From JAAYZH01 sp964479695 (GTDB lineage Bacteria > Bacillota > Clostridia > Saccharofermentanales > Fastidiosipilaceae): DNA of 64,000 nt. Location: assembly GCA_964479695.1 (NCBI GenBank), contig CAYZSO010000003.1:1-64000 (forward strand). Reading direction: 5' to 3'. A program made the position numbers and the translations under genes. The notes under the pieces were generated by a model, which made no database searches, was not told the DNA's origin, and worked only from the letters and a program-made list of their open reading frames with translations. Below, in pieces: positions 34,765 through 43,857 of this stretch; within the stretch, counting starts at the first letter, position 1; every line of letters begins with the position of its first letter.

Positions 34765-35733
34765 ATGGTCACCAAAGAAGAGTTCCGCTTCCCCTCACGT
34801 GATGGGCATACCCAACTTTATGCTGTGCGTTGGACACCCGGTGGGCAGGTCAAGGCGCTGGTTCACATCTGTCACAATTTAATCGGCTACATGGGTCAAT
34901 TCGAGCCCTTCGCCGAATACCTTGCCGAGAGTGGGTACTTGGTCTTTGGCCACGACCTGCTGGGGCATGGCTTATCCGCGGAATACGAGGAGGATCTGGG
35001 GTACTTCGGCCCGACCCGTGGCGATGACTACGTCCTGGCGGACATCTTGATGCTCACAAGACTTCACCGGGATTTGTATCCTGAGAAACCGATGATCCTG
35101 CTCGGGGCGGGCATGGGTTCGCTCTTCGTGAGGCGTTTCCTGTTTACTTGGCCGGAAGAAGTTTCCGGGGCAATTTTGCTCTCCACTTATGGGCAAAGAC
35201 CTTGGCGCGTCGGGCTGAACCGTTGGTTTCTGCAAACGCTCAGTTTGTTTCGCAAGGAACGCTGCCGCCCGAAGCGTCTCTATTCAGCCTACCTGAAACG
35301 GCTGAGCAAGAGTTTTGTCCCCCGTAAATCAAGTTTCACTTGGGTCTCCAGCTCACAGGAAGTCGGGCAGGCGTTGGCGAAGGATCCTTATGCGAACTTC
35401 GTCCCCACTTGCCGCCTCTGCAGCGACCTCAATCATACCTTTGGTATTTTGGCCAAAGACGAAAACGTCCTCGATATGCCAAAAGATTCTCCCATCCTCA
35501 TCCTCTATGGTGAGGACGATCCGATAGGCGGTCGTCAGGGCAGAGGTGCGGACAGCGGTGTAGCCAAGGAGTCCTTTCGCCTCGCGAGCCTCATGAAACA
35601 AGGCGGCATCCAATATGTCTCTCTGAAAGGGTACCCCCGAGCCCGCCATGACCTGCTCCATGAACAAAACGCCAACGAAGTCCAAGAAGATATCCGATCT
35701 TGGCTCGAGGCGTGCCTCTATTTACTTGACTAA
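34765..35733 (+). CDS. Alpha/beta-hydrolase (monoacylglycerol lipase-like) lacking the nucleophile Ser
   Basis: A 322-aa protein of the serine aminopeptidase/MGL group. The fold is clear: VFGHDLLGHGLSAEYEEDLGYF, the Asp strand ILILYGEDDPIGG (about 250) and the His region YPRARHDLLHE (about 298). The nucleophile elbow, normally GHSMGS, reads GAGMGSLF (about 115), with Gly in place of Ser. The oxyanion region HICHNLIGYMGQF also departs from HG.xEH.xRY. It is therefore probably not a classical hydrolase. AAGGG precedes the ATG; single gene, convergent with the ABC-F gene. Confidence 0.8.
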   Translation: MVTKEEFRFPSRDGHTQLYAVRWTPGGQVKALVHICHNLIGYMGQFEPFAEYLAESGYLVFGHDLLGHGLSAEYEEDLGYFGPTRGDDYVLADILMLTRLHRDLYPEKPMILLGAGMGSLFVRRFLFTWPEEVSGAILLSTYGQRPWRVGLNRWFLQTLSLFRKERCRPKRLYSAYLKRLSKSFVPRKSSFTWVSSSQEVGQALAKDPYANFVPTCRLCSDLNHTFGILAKDENVLDMPKDSPILILYGEDDPIGGRQGRGADSGVAKESFRLASLMKQGGIQYVSLKGYPRARHDLLHEQNANEVQEDIRSWLEACLYLLD

Positions 35734-35762
35734 CTTGTTTGACTGGCTTGTTTGACCGGCGT

Positions 35763-37532
35763 TCACTCGGCCTCACCGGGGAAGCTGTAGACACGTGATT
35801 TCATAATATCTTTGTTCTTCGCAAGGAAGTCGTCATAAGTCATCTCATAATTCTGGATCCTACCGGCCCGGTCAATCGTGATGACTCGGTTCGCAATCGT
35901 CTGGATAAATTGGTGATCATGCGAAGTGAAGAGGATAACACCCGGAAAACTAATGAGCGCGTTATTCAAAGCTTGGATCGACTCCATATCAAGATGGTTT
36001 GTCGGGTCGTCAAGAAGCAGAATATTCGCTCCCGAGAGCATCATCCGTGAGAGGAGACAACGGACTTTTTCGCCTCCGGAGAGGACATTGACCGGCTTCA
36101 GCGCTTCTTCACCACTAAACAGCATCCGACCTAGGAAACCCCGGACGTACGTTTCATCACGGGAATCCGTATACTGCCAGAGCCAGTCGACGATCGAAGC
36201 ATCCGACCGGAAGAGGTCCTCGTATTCCTTCGGAAAATGGGCTTGGCTTGTGGTGGTACCCCACTTAAACTCGCCGGAAGCAGGTTTTCGGGAGCCCATG
36301 AGCACTTCAAACAGCGCAGAAGTTGATTTTTCAACTTCTGCGATAAATACTATCTTATCTTCTCGTTCAACCCGGAAGGAGATATTATCAAGCAAAAGTT
36401 TTCCCGAAACATCCTGCGGGGTGCCAGTTAGCGAAGTACTGGTGAGTGGGGTGTCGGTTAGCGAAGTGCTGGTGAGTGGGGTGTCGCTTAGCGTGGTGCC
36501 GGTTAGCGGAGTGCCGGTTAGCGGGGTGTCAGTGAGTGCATCGTCATCTTGAATCGTGAGATTTTCGACCCACAGAACATCGTTGCCGATTTCGCGATCC
36601 GGTTTGAAGGCGATATACGGGTACTTGCGCGAAGACGGGCGGATCTCGTCCAACTCGATTTTCTCAAGGAGCTTCTTTCGCGAGGTAGCCTGACGTGACT
36701 TCGAAGCATTGGCGCTGAAACGCGCGATGAAGTCTTGGAGTTCATGCATTTTTTCTTCTTTTTTACGATTGGATTCCTTCATCTGGCGAAGCAAAAGCTG
36801 GGAAGATTCATACCAGAAATCGTAGTTGCCGCTGAAGAGCGTAATTTTGCCGAAGTCGATATCCGCAATGTGCGTGCAAACTTGATTCAGAAAATGCCGG
36901 TCATGCGAAACGACAATGACGGTATTTTCAAAGTTAATCAAAAATTCCTCCAACCACTCAATCGCCACCAGATCCAAGTGGTTCGTAGGTTCGTCGAGGA
37001 GGAGGACATCCGGGTTGCCGAAGAGCGCTTGCGCCAGCAAAACCTTGACCTTCTCCGGCGTCTCAAGTGAAGCCATCGGCTCATAAAGGCGCTCAGGATC
37101 AAGCCCCAGACCCGCGATCAGTTCAGCCGCGGATGTTTCAGACTCCCAACCACCCAGTTCCGCGTATTCGGCTTCAAGCTCGGCTGCGCGGATACCGTCG
37201 GCATCGTTGAAATCCGTTTTCGCATAGATTTTCTCCTTCTCCTTAGCCACTTCATATAGGCGCGGGTTGCCGAGCAAAATCGTATCCACGACGGTGTTCT
37301 TGTCGTATTGAAAATGGTCCTGACGCAGGAACGATAAGCGCTCGCCGCGGTTCATCGAGATCTGTCCGGTCGTGGATTCGATCTCGCCGGAAAGAATTTT
37401 CAAAAAAGTAGACTTGCCTGCCCCATTTGCACCAATGAGGCCATAGCAATTCCCTTCGGTAAACTTAATATTGACATCCTCGAAGAGTGCGCGCTTGCCA
37501 ATACGCAGACTGAGGTCAGTAACTTGAATCAT
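35763..37532 (-). CDS. ABC-F ATPase (translation factor-like)
   Basis: About 589 aa: two ABC domains without membrane segments, the ABC-F layout for ribosome-associated ATPases. NBD1 has Walker A IGANGAGKSTFLK (~35) and LLLDEPTNHLDLVA (~177), but its signature reads LETPEKVKVLLAQ instead of LSGGE. NBD2 has an intact signature LSGGEKVRCLLSR and LLLDDPTNHLD, but its Walker A region (FIAEVEKSTSALFEVL) lacks the glycines. The inter-domain region (~332-370) carries a Thr/Leu repeat (LTGTPLTS). Related subfamily members also have relaxed motifs, as I recall. The start at 37532 has GGAG 8 nt upstream. Confidence 0.82.
   Translation of the reverse strand: MIQVTDLSLRIGKRALFEDVNIKFTEGNCYGLIGANGAGKSTFLKILSGEIESTTGQISMNRGERLSFLRQDHFQYDKNTVVDTILLGNPRLYEVAKEKEKIYAKTDFNDADGIRAAELEAEYAELGGWESETSAAELIAGLGLDPERLYEPMASLETPEKVKVLLAQALFGNPDVLLLDEPTNHLDLVAIEWLEEFLINFENTVIVVSHDRHFLNQVCTHIADIDFGKITLFSGNYDFWYESSQLLLRQMKESNRKKEEKMHELQDFIARFSANASKSRQATSRKKLLEKIELDEIRPSSRKYPYIAFKPDREIGNDVLWVENLTIQDDDALTDTPLTGTPLTGTTLSDTPLTSTSLTDTPLTSTSLTGTPQDVSGKLLLDNISFRVEREDKIVFIAEVEKSTSALFEVLMGSRKPASGEFKWGTTTSQAHFPKEYEDLFRSDASIVDWLWQYTDSRDETYVRGFLGRMLFSGEEALKPVNVLSGGEKVRCLLSRMMLSGANILLLDDPTNHLDMESIQALNNALISFPGVILFTSHDHQFIQTIANRVITIDRAGRIQNYEMTYDDFLAKNKDIMKSRVYSFPGEAE
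36422..36535 (-). repeat. In-frame tandem repeat in the ABC-F linker
   Basis: Units of about 15-21 bp built on GGTTAGCGGAGTGCC / GGTGAGTGGGGTGTC encode LT[GS]TPLT-type residues. The array sits between the two nucleotide-binding domains. Confidence 0.75.
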
Positions 37533-37635
37533 GTGAGGAACTCCTTGGGTGTAGTTGCTTGGGCCAAAGCCGCCAAACGCTTCTATTATACGATACAATC
37601 AATAAGCAAAATATCGAGCCGAGGAGAAATTATAC

Positions 37636-38712
37636 ATGAACACAGAAACAAGCGCACTTCTTCAGAAATTAAGTAATGCGAATGGTCCGTCCGGATTCGA
37701 AGATGAAGTGACCCAAGTCATTTTGGACGCAACCAAGGGTTTAGGCGAGCAGAGCATGGACTCCTTGCTGAATTGCTACATTGACCGCGAGGAAAACACG
37801 GGTGACAAACCGGTCATCCAGCTTGATGCGCATATGGATGAAGTCGGCTTCATTGTTCAGGCCATTGCGCCCAACGGGATGCTCAAGATTTTGGGTTTGG
37901 GCGGTTGGATCACGTCCAGCGCCATTGCCCAGAAGGTCAGGGTCAGGAACCGCGACGGAGTGTGGGTTCCAGGTGTGATTGCCAGCAAGCCACCCCATTT
38001 CGCCAGCCCAGAAGATCGCAACAAGCTACCTGATATGGGAGATCTACGCATCGATATCGGTTCAACTTCAGCAGAGGAGACCGCAGAAGTTTTCGGGATT
38101 GAGATCGCAGCGCCGGTCGTTCCGGATGTGGACTTCAGTGAAATTCCGGCCAAAGCCGGCTGGTTCATCGGCAAAGCCTTTGATGACCGAATTGGTTGTG
38201 CTGCCCAAGTCTTGACACTTCAGGCGCTGGCCGGTGAAAACTTGGAAGTGGATATCAAAGGAACATTCTCGACCCAAGAAGAAGTGGGGACCAGAGGCGC
38301 CGTAGTGACCGCTAAGCGGGTGGAGGCGGCTTTGGCCATATGCTTCGAAGGAACACCTGCCGATGATACCTTCGGCGAACCTTGGATGACCCAGGCAGCT
38401 GTCGGCAAAGGACCGATGCTTCGCCACTTCGACGCCACGATGATCACCAATCCGCGGTTTCAGCGCTTCGCGTTGGACCTCGCCCGCGAACTTGAAATCC
38501 CCTGCCAACAGTCGGTCAGAGCCGGCGGCGGAACCAATGCCAAAGCCATCCACCTCGCCGGCAATGGCGTGCCCACCATCGTGATCGGCGTACCTGTCCG
38601 CTACATTCACTCCCACTACGGCATCGCCAGCGGGGAAGACCTGGAAAATGCAGCCAAACTCGCTGCAGCGATCTGCCGCAAGCTGACCCCGGAGCTCATC
38701 GCCGCATTCTAG
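37636..38712 (+). CDS. M42 family glutamyl aminopeptidase
   Basis: A 358-aa dinuclear metallopeptidase. Expected metal and catalytic residues are present: IQLDAHMDEVGFIV (His/Asp), FDDRIGCAAQ (bridging Asp), STQEEVGTRGA (catalytic Glu pair), CFEGTPADDT and the last His in RYIHSHYG. These intracellular tetrahedral aminopeptidases trim peptides. GAGGAG lies upstream of the ATG. TATTATACGATACAAT (about 37583-37598) offers a promoter. Confidence 0.92.
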   Translation: MNTETSALLQKLSNANGPSGFEDEVTQVILDATKGLGEQSMDSLLNCYIDREENTGDKPVIQLDAHMDEVGFIVQAIAPNGMLKILGLGGWITSSAIAQKVRVRNRDGVWVPGVIASKPPHFASPEDRNKLPDMGDLRIDIGSTSAEETAEVFGIEIAAPVVPDVDFSEIPAKAGWFIGKAFDDRIGCAAQVLTLQALAGENLEVDIKGTFSTQEEVGTRGAVVTAKRVEAALAICFEGTPADDTFGEPWMTQAAVGKGPMLRHFDATMITNPRFQRFALDLARELEIPCQQSVRAGGGTNAKAIHLAGNGVPTIVIGVPVRYIHSHYGIASGEDLENAAKLAAAICRKLTPELIAAF

Positions 38713-38724
38713 TGAACAGAAAGA

Positions 38725-38758
38725 AACCGCAGAACTTTCAATGTAAAGTTCTGCGGTT
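38725..38758. terminator. Bidirectional hairpin terminator, CCGCAGAACTTT family
   Basis: AACCGCAGAACTTT-caatgt-AAAGTTCTGCGGTT, a near-perfect stem between convergent genes. Confidence 0.85.
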
Positions 38759-38822
38759 ATTCTACGTGCGGTTTCTGAATTTTCTATCACAGGAAATTTC
38801 AGTAAAAATCCGTTGAAAGGGT

Positions 38823-39851
38823 TTATCTCTGGACTCTGCCGGAGCCATCGCCCTTCATTAATTTCTTCACTTCGTCGGCTGTAACGAGGTTGAAGTCGCC
38901 ACTGACTGAATGCTTGAGGCAGGAGGCAGCAACAGCGAATTCCAACGCGTCTTTGTGATCCTCATAATTGTTGAGGCCGTAAACCAGGCCGCCGGAGAAG
39001 GAGTCACCGCCGCCGACACGGTCAACGATATCGGTAATTTCGTATCTTCTGGAGCGGTAGAATTCTTTGCGGTCGTTAATGCAAGCGGACCAGCCGTTTC
39101 TATCAGCGCTGAAACTTTCGCGTAAGGTGACGGTGATAATCTGGACGTTCGGATAGGTGTCCAAGACCTTCTTGGTCAGCTCTTCGTATTTCTTGATATC
39201 GAGTTCGCCGGACTCGACTTCGACGTCGACGGTGATGCCCAGGGATTTTTGTACGTCTTCTTCATTCGCCACGATGACATCGACATACTTCGTCAATTCA
39301 CTCATGACTTCGTGGGCTTCCTTACCATACTTCCAGAGATTCTTGCGGTAGTTCAGGTCGCAGGAAACCGTCAGGCCTAATTTCTTAGCTGCTTTTACAG
39401 CGGCCAAAGACAGCTCGGCTGCTGACTCGGAGAGGGCCGGAGTAATCCCGGTGATATGGAGCCAACCATAGTCTGCAAGGGCTTCTTCGAAGTTGAAATC
39501 GGAAACATCTGCTTCAGCAATTGCGGAACCGGCTCTGTCGTACACCACCTTCGACGGGCGCTGGTTGGCACCGGTCTCGAGGTAGTAGATGCCGAGACGA
39601 GAATCCTTCTTATAAACAATCTTCGAAGTGCCGACACTGTACTTGCGCAGTTCTCTGGCACAAGCATAGCCGATGTCATTGTCAGGCAAAGCAGAGAGGA
39701 AATCCGCTTCTTCACCGTAGTTAGCCAGAGAGACCGCTACATTCGCTTCGCCGCCGCCGAAAGTGGCTTCCAGAGCCGGCGACTGAAACAGGCGCTCGTG
39801 ACCCGGTGATTTCAGACGCAACATAATTTCGCCAAACGTAATGAATTTCAT
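38823..39851 (-). CDS. kdgK: 2-dehydro-3-deoxygluconokinase (PfkB family)
   Basis: Phosphorylates 2-keto-3-deoxygluconate to KDPG, the step after UxaA. At 342 aa it shows FGEIMLRLKSPGHERLFQ at the N-terminus, FGGGEANVAVSLANYG (substrate-side GG pair, about 33), and the PfkB C-terminal signature DRVGGGDSFSGGLVYGL (catalytic Asp, about 275). The MLRL..G and YYLETG elements favour KdgK over ribokinase or fructokinase. GGAGGT precedes the ATG. It is 35 kb from uxaBA, so a KDPG aldolase must be encoded elsewhere. Confidence 0.87.
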   Translation of the reverse strand: MKFITFGEIMLRLKSPGHERLFQSPALEATFGGGEANVAVSLANYGEEADFLSALPDNDIGYACARELRKYSVGTSKIVYKKDSRLGIYYLETGANQRPSKVVYDRAGSAIAEADVSDFNFEEALADYGWLHITGITPALSESAAELSLAAVKAAKKLGLTVSCDLNYRKNLWKYGKEAHEVMSELTKYVDVIVANEEDVQKSLGITVDVEVESGELDIKKYEELTKKVLDTYPNVQIITVTLRESFSADRNGWSACINDRKEFYRSRRYEITDIVDRVGGGDSFSGGLVYGLNNYEDHKDALEFAVAASCLKHSVSGDFNLVTADEVKKLMKGDGSGRVQR

Positions 39852-39926
39852 AATAATTTACCTCCACAGAACTATGATTACATAATATAAATATTCTACC
39901 ATCAATAGCGCCTGAAGGGGACAAAA

Positions 39927-40478
39927 TTATGCTTCGCCTGAGGGTTTCGCCTCATCCGGGGCTTCTTCGACGCGGTAGGCAGAGATAATCTCTGCGATAT
40001 AGGTGTAATGGTAGTCCTTCTCCGGATAGAAATCATCGTTGATCTGGTCATCAAACATTTTCTTGGGTTCAATTTGTGAACGATAAATCACCTGGCAATT
40101 GAGGATCAGATTCGCTTGTTCGAGTGAAGGAATCTTGTCAACCATTGTGAGAGAGAGGTCCGCTTTCGCCAATTTGTCTTCGTCTCGTCCCGAAACACTG
40201 CCGATATAAGCCAGAGCCTTGTGACTCTCTTCTGTTTTGGGCAAGAAGTTAATGCTGAAACGTCCCTTCTTCTCAACGAAGCCTCTGGTGTAACGTTCCG
40301 GACGTAGGTACACAGTGACGGTGGGTTTACCCCAGAGGACACCCAGAGATCCCCAGGAAATCGTCATAGCATTCGCATGTTTCTTACCACCAGCCGCTAT
40401 GGCAACCCAATTCTCACCAAATTCTTGGAAAACATCAATATTGAGCTCATGCAGATCGATTGGTACGTACTTATTCAT
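39927..40478 (-). CDS. Flavin reductase family protein (flavoredoxin-like)
   Basis: A 183-aa FMN-binding split-barrel protein: WVAIAAGGKKHANAMTISWGSLGVLWGKP (FMN-binding region, start about 24), TVYLRPERYTRGFVEKKGRFSINFL, and GSVSGRDEDK. Probably reduces or carries flavin; the partner is unknown. GGAGGAATTCGGAG precedes the ATG. Confidence 0.82.
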   Translation of the reverse strand: MNKYVPIDLHELNIDVFQEFGENWVAIAAGGKKHANAMTISWGSLGVLWGKPTVTVYLRPERYTRGFVEKKGRFSINFLPKTEESHKALAYIGSVSGRDEDKLAKADLSLTMVDKIPSLEQANLILNCQVIYRSQIEPKKMFDDQINDDFYPEKDYHYTYIAEIISAYRVEEAPDEAKPSGEA

Positions 40479-40784
40479 CTCCGAATTCCTCCAAAGCTGC
40501 CCGGGAAGAGGCGTATCTCGAATGTTGTATTTTTTACCTTACTATAATACACCGAAATGTCGGGCTTATGTCAGAGCCCATCCGACACTTTCAGCTATTT
40601 TCGGCCTTCTCGTGGAAAATGCGAAGCAGAACGGAAAGGCCCGGCTTTGATTCGGCTACTTTGTCTGTAATTATGCTATCATTACAAATGTTTCAATGCA
40701 CTTTGCGAAGTGATACGATAATGGCCTAAGGAAACTTATAGACATCTAGACATAAGCAAGAATAATTCACCAGGAGCACCCTAC
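40479..40784 (+). promoter_or_regulatory. Intergenic region with probable ntp promoter
   Basis: TTTCAA (40691-40696) and TACGAT (40714-40719) are 17 bp apart, about 65 bp before ntpF. No repeats or structured RNA recognised in the rest. Confidence 0.45.
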
Positions 40785-41093
40785 ATGAATGACTTCCTTA
40801 CAATTGTCGAATCTATTGAGAACGAGGCAACCTTGCAAATCCGCTCTGCCAGAGAAGAGGCGGAAGAAATTTTGCGCCAAGCGAGGCTTGATGCGGCGCA
40901 GATTGTTTATGACGCGCGCCATGAGGGGCCTCACAATGAGCCCGCTAATGAGCCCGCTGTAGATCAAACAGCTGACCAATCTGCAGAACAGACAGCGACC
41001 CAATCTGCTGCGGAGCCGGCTGACGAGGTTGCGCCGGCACTGGCTCGCCGTGAAGAAGCGGTGCGTCAAGTCCTCAAGTTTCTGGAGGACTGA
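40785..41093 (+). CDS. ntpF: V-type ATPase coiled-coil peripheral stalk subunit (G/H-like)
   Basis: 102 aa. The first ~50 residues form a heptad-like helix (ESIENEATLQIRSAREEAEEILRQA) typical of the stalk subunit pairing with NtpE. Residues ~50-85 are an Asn/Glu/Gln/Thr/Ala repeat (NEPANEPAVDQTADQSAEQT) that looks expanded. It is the first gene of the ntp operon; AGGAG lies 9 nt before the ATG. Confidence 0.75.
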   Translation: MNDFLTIVESIENEATLQIRSAREEAEEILRQARLDAAQIVYDARHEGPHNEPANEPAVDQTADQSAEQTATQSAAEPADEVAPALARREEAVRQVLKFLED

Positions 41094-41095
41094 AC

Positions 41096-43216
41096 ATGGC
41101 TATTGTTCCGATGAAACGAGTGGAGATAGCCGCGGCACAAACGGATAAATTTGCCCTCTTGAAGCACCTCCAGCAGGTAGGTGTAACCGATATTGTCGAG
41201 AATCCTTCACTCGCAGAAGAAATCAGGGAGAGAGCGCTCACACCGGAAGCCCAAGTGATCACCTACCGATTCGACGACATCACCAATCTGGTTGACCTGA
41301 TCTACTTGATCAATAAACCGGATGAAGCCCAGCATCTATTTTTGGGGGCCGGATCTTTGAACTGGAGCCGGGATCTCTTGCAAGAAATCAACCGTTGGCA
41401 GCAACGGATTGAACTGGCCATTAAGACACTCAGACCCTATGACGAAACTCCGAAACCGCTCTTTTCCCACTTACGGGTTCGGACAGCCGCAGAACGTGAT
41501 GAAACATTTGTGAAACAAGAAACGCTACTCGATACCGTCACGCAAATTGAACGTATCCAAGGAGACCGCAGGCCTGCGGAAGAGAGACTGGCAGGCATGA
41601 AGACCCACCTGAACACACTAGAACCGCTAAAAGAGATCAAGTTGCCGGACCGCATCGCAGCCGGGAGGCTGCGCACGACTTCAGGTTTCTTCAGGAACGA
41701 GGCCGAATACGAGAACTTACTGCTAGCTGCTGAAGGGGCGGGGGCGGCTTTGGCCGGAGAAATCTACTATAAGACAGACACCAACTTGATCGCGCTCTTA
41801 GCCTGGCCGTTCTCGCAGGATGAGCAAATCAGGCGCGTGATGAGTGAATCGGTGATGCAGAGCTTCCCATCCGCCTCCGAAGCGGAAAGGGCCGGCAATT
41901 TCCGCGAAGCCTACCTTGAACTTAGAGGGCGCATTGAGCAGACCGAGGCCGAGATCAGAGCCTTGGATGAGGAACTGAAAAAGCATGCTTCCGTCATCAG
42001 GGATCTTGAGGAACTTTCTGATATCTACCTGAGTACGGCCGCGGTGCTGGAAGCGAAGAACAAAGTGAGTGAATCACAGACCTTGTTCTTCTTGAGTGCC
42101 TATGTGCCGGCACCGATCGAAGCTGAATTCGCGAAGACGATCCGGGAGAAATTCCGGGTGTATCTGCAATTTACGGATCCGATGCAAGACGACGAACAAG
42201 TGCCAACGTATCTGGCAAATCAACCGGCTGTGAGCCCGATAGAGTCCATTTTGACCACCTTCAGCCCGCCCAACTACTATGCGGACGTGGATCCTTCGCC
42301 GATTATGGCCTTTACGTACGCCTTCTTCTTCGGCTCTATGCTAAGCGATATTGGGTATGGGGCGCTGCTCTTGATCGGCTGCCTTCTGGGGATCTATAAG
42401 TTCAAGGCGGAGGGGAATATGCGGAGAATGCTCTGGGTTTTTGCCTCCGGTGCGGCTGTAGCTATCGTTTTCGGAATCCTCTATGGCGGCTTGTTCGGCA
42501 ACATGTTGCCCGCTGTGACCAATAACCGTGTGGCGCTGCCTGTGATCTGGTTCGACCCTATGAATGAACCCATTACGCTGATGATCTGGTCCATGGTTTT
42601 TGGTGCTGTCCATTTGTTTATCGCAATCGGCATTGATATCTATAACAAGATCCGCTTGGGAGACTGGTATGAGGCTGTTTTCAGTGTCGCGCCCTGGTAT
42701 CTGATTATCGGCGGCATTGGGCTGATGGTACTGGGCGTGCCTTATGCCCAGTGGGTCAGTATCGGCGGAGCAGCCATCATCTTATTGATGAGTTCTAATG
42801 CGAAAAATCCCTTCAAAAGAATCATTTCGGGACTTCTGGGCTTATACAGCGTGACGTCTTGGTTGAGCGACCTCTTATCGTACACACGTATCCTGGCTCT
42901 GACACTTGCGACCAGCGTGATTGCCATGGTTGTTAACATGATGGCCGCTATGATCGGAACCGGAGGCTTGAAGGTGATCTTTTTGGTTCTGGTCTTGTTG
43001 GTTGGCCATGCGCTGAATATTGCGCTGTCGACTTTGTCCGCCTATGTGCACGCATCGAGGCTCCACTATGTGGAGTTTCTCGGTAGGTTCTACTCGGGTG
43101 GAGGGCGTTTATTCGCCCCGCTCAATTTGACCGGCCGCTACACGAACGTTAAGGAGCCGCAGGATCTCTCGGCCAAGCTCTATCAGGCTTCCCTGAAGCA
43201 GCGGCGGCGGCCGTAA
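41096..43216 (+). CDS. ntpI: V-type ATPase subunit I (a subunit)
   Basis: A 706-aa membrane subunit forming the ion half-channels. The cytoplasmic N-terminal half (to ~370) has coiled-coil segments, and the C-terminal half has about seven hydrophobic helices (MAFTYAFFFGSMLSDIGYGALLLIGCLLG, the conserved start of the membrane part) and the conserved Arg-containing LSDLLSYTRILALTLATSVIAM (about 595), plus HALNIALSTLSAYVHASRLHYVEFLGRFY. Length slightly exceeds the usual ~650. GGAGG precedes the start, which lies 3 bp after ntpF. Confidence 0.93.
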   Translation: MAIVPMKRVEIAAAQTDKFALLKHLQQVGVTDIVENPSLAEEIRERALTPEAQVITYRFDDITNLVDLIYLINKPDEAQHLFLGAGSLNWSRDLLQEINRWQQRIELAIKTLRPYDETPKPLFSHLRVRTAAERDETFVKQETLLDTVTQIERIQGDRRPAEERLAGMKTHLNTLEPLKEIKLPDRIAAGRLRTTSGFFRNEAEYENLLLAAEGAGAALAGEIYYKTDTNLIALLAWPFSQDEQIRRVMSESVMQSFPSASEAERAGNFREAYLELRGRIEQTEAEIRALDEELKKHASVIRDLEELSDIYLSTAAVLEAKNKVSESQTLFFLSAYVPAPIEAEFAKTIREKFRVYLQFTDPMQDDEQVPTYLANQPAVSPIESILTTFSPPNYYADVDPSPIMAFTYAFFFGSMLSDIGYGALLLIGCLLGIYKFKAEGNMRRMLWVFASGAAVAIVFGILYGGLFGNMLPAVTNNRVALPVIWFDPMNEPITLMIWSMVFGAVHLFIAIGIDIYNKIRLGDWYEAVFSVAPWYLIIGGIGLMVLGVPYAQWVSIGGAAIILLMSSNAKNPFKRIISGLLGLYSVTSWLSDLLSYTRILALTLATSVIAMVVNMMAAMIGTGGLKVIFLVLVLLVGHALNIALSTLSAYVHASRLHYVEFLGRFYSGGGRLFAPLNLTGRYTNVKEPQDLSAKLYQASLKQRRRP

Positions 43217-43313
43217 ATTCACATTCACCACTTGAGCAAGAATTAAGAGTTCTCAAGCAGAAGATTAGAAGAGTATCCAACAATTTCATAAACCACAAAT
43301 ATTAGGAGGGACT

Positions 43314-43841
43314 ATGGTTTTTCAAACAGTACAGGCATTAGCAATCGATTGGTCGGTGTTTTTCCACGGCGGCTATCTCGCACTCCTGGGAGGGGTCTTG
43401 GCGGCGGTATTCGCAGGACTTGGTTCGGCCAAAGGCGTCCGCATCGTAGGCTCGGCGGCTGCAGGGGTGATGACCGAGAAACCGGAGCTTTTCGGTAAGT
43501 TGATCATTTTGCAGGCGCTTCCCGGAACGCAAGGAATTTACGGTCTATTGGTCTGGTTCTTCGTGATGAACTTTGCCGGGTTTTTCGGCGGAACGGCCGG
43601 GGAAGTTTCCACGTTGAAGGGGCTTCTGTTCCTGGTTGCTTGCATCCCGATGGCTGTTGTGGGGTACATCTCCGCGATTCATCAGGCCAAAGTCGCCGCA
43701 GATGGTGTCTACCTCGTAGCCAAGAACCCGGGTGAGCAGTCGAAGGCGATTACTTTGGCCGCCATGGTGGAAACCTACGCCATTTTCGCGCTACTGGTCT
43801 CTGTCCTATCCATCATCATGGTTGCAGGCCTGAACGTCTGA
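43314..43841 (+). CDS. ntpK: V-type ATPase subunit K (proteolipid ring, predicted Na+-binding)
   Basis: A 175-aa four-helix double-hairpin proteolipid. Ion-site residues known from Enterococcus hirae NtpK are conserved: ILQALPGTQGIYG (Leu, Thr, Gln), IHQAKVAADG (Gln) and MVETYAIFALL (the carboxylate Glu, about 153). This set is the Na+ coordination signature, so Na+ coupling is predicted. AGGAGGG lies 5 nt before the ATG. Confidence 0.93.
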   Translation: MVFQTVQALAIDWSVFFHGGYLALLGGVLAAVFAGLGSAKGVRIVGSAAAGVMTEKPELFGKLIILQALPGTQGIYGLLVWFFVMNFAGFFGGTAGEVSTLKGLLFLVACIPMAVVGYISAIHQAKVAADGVYLVAKNPGEQSKAITLAAMVETYAIFALLVSVLSIIMVAGLNV

Positions 43842-43857
43842 GTTTCAGGAGCCGACT

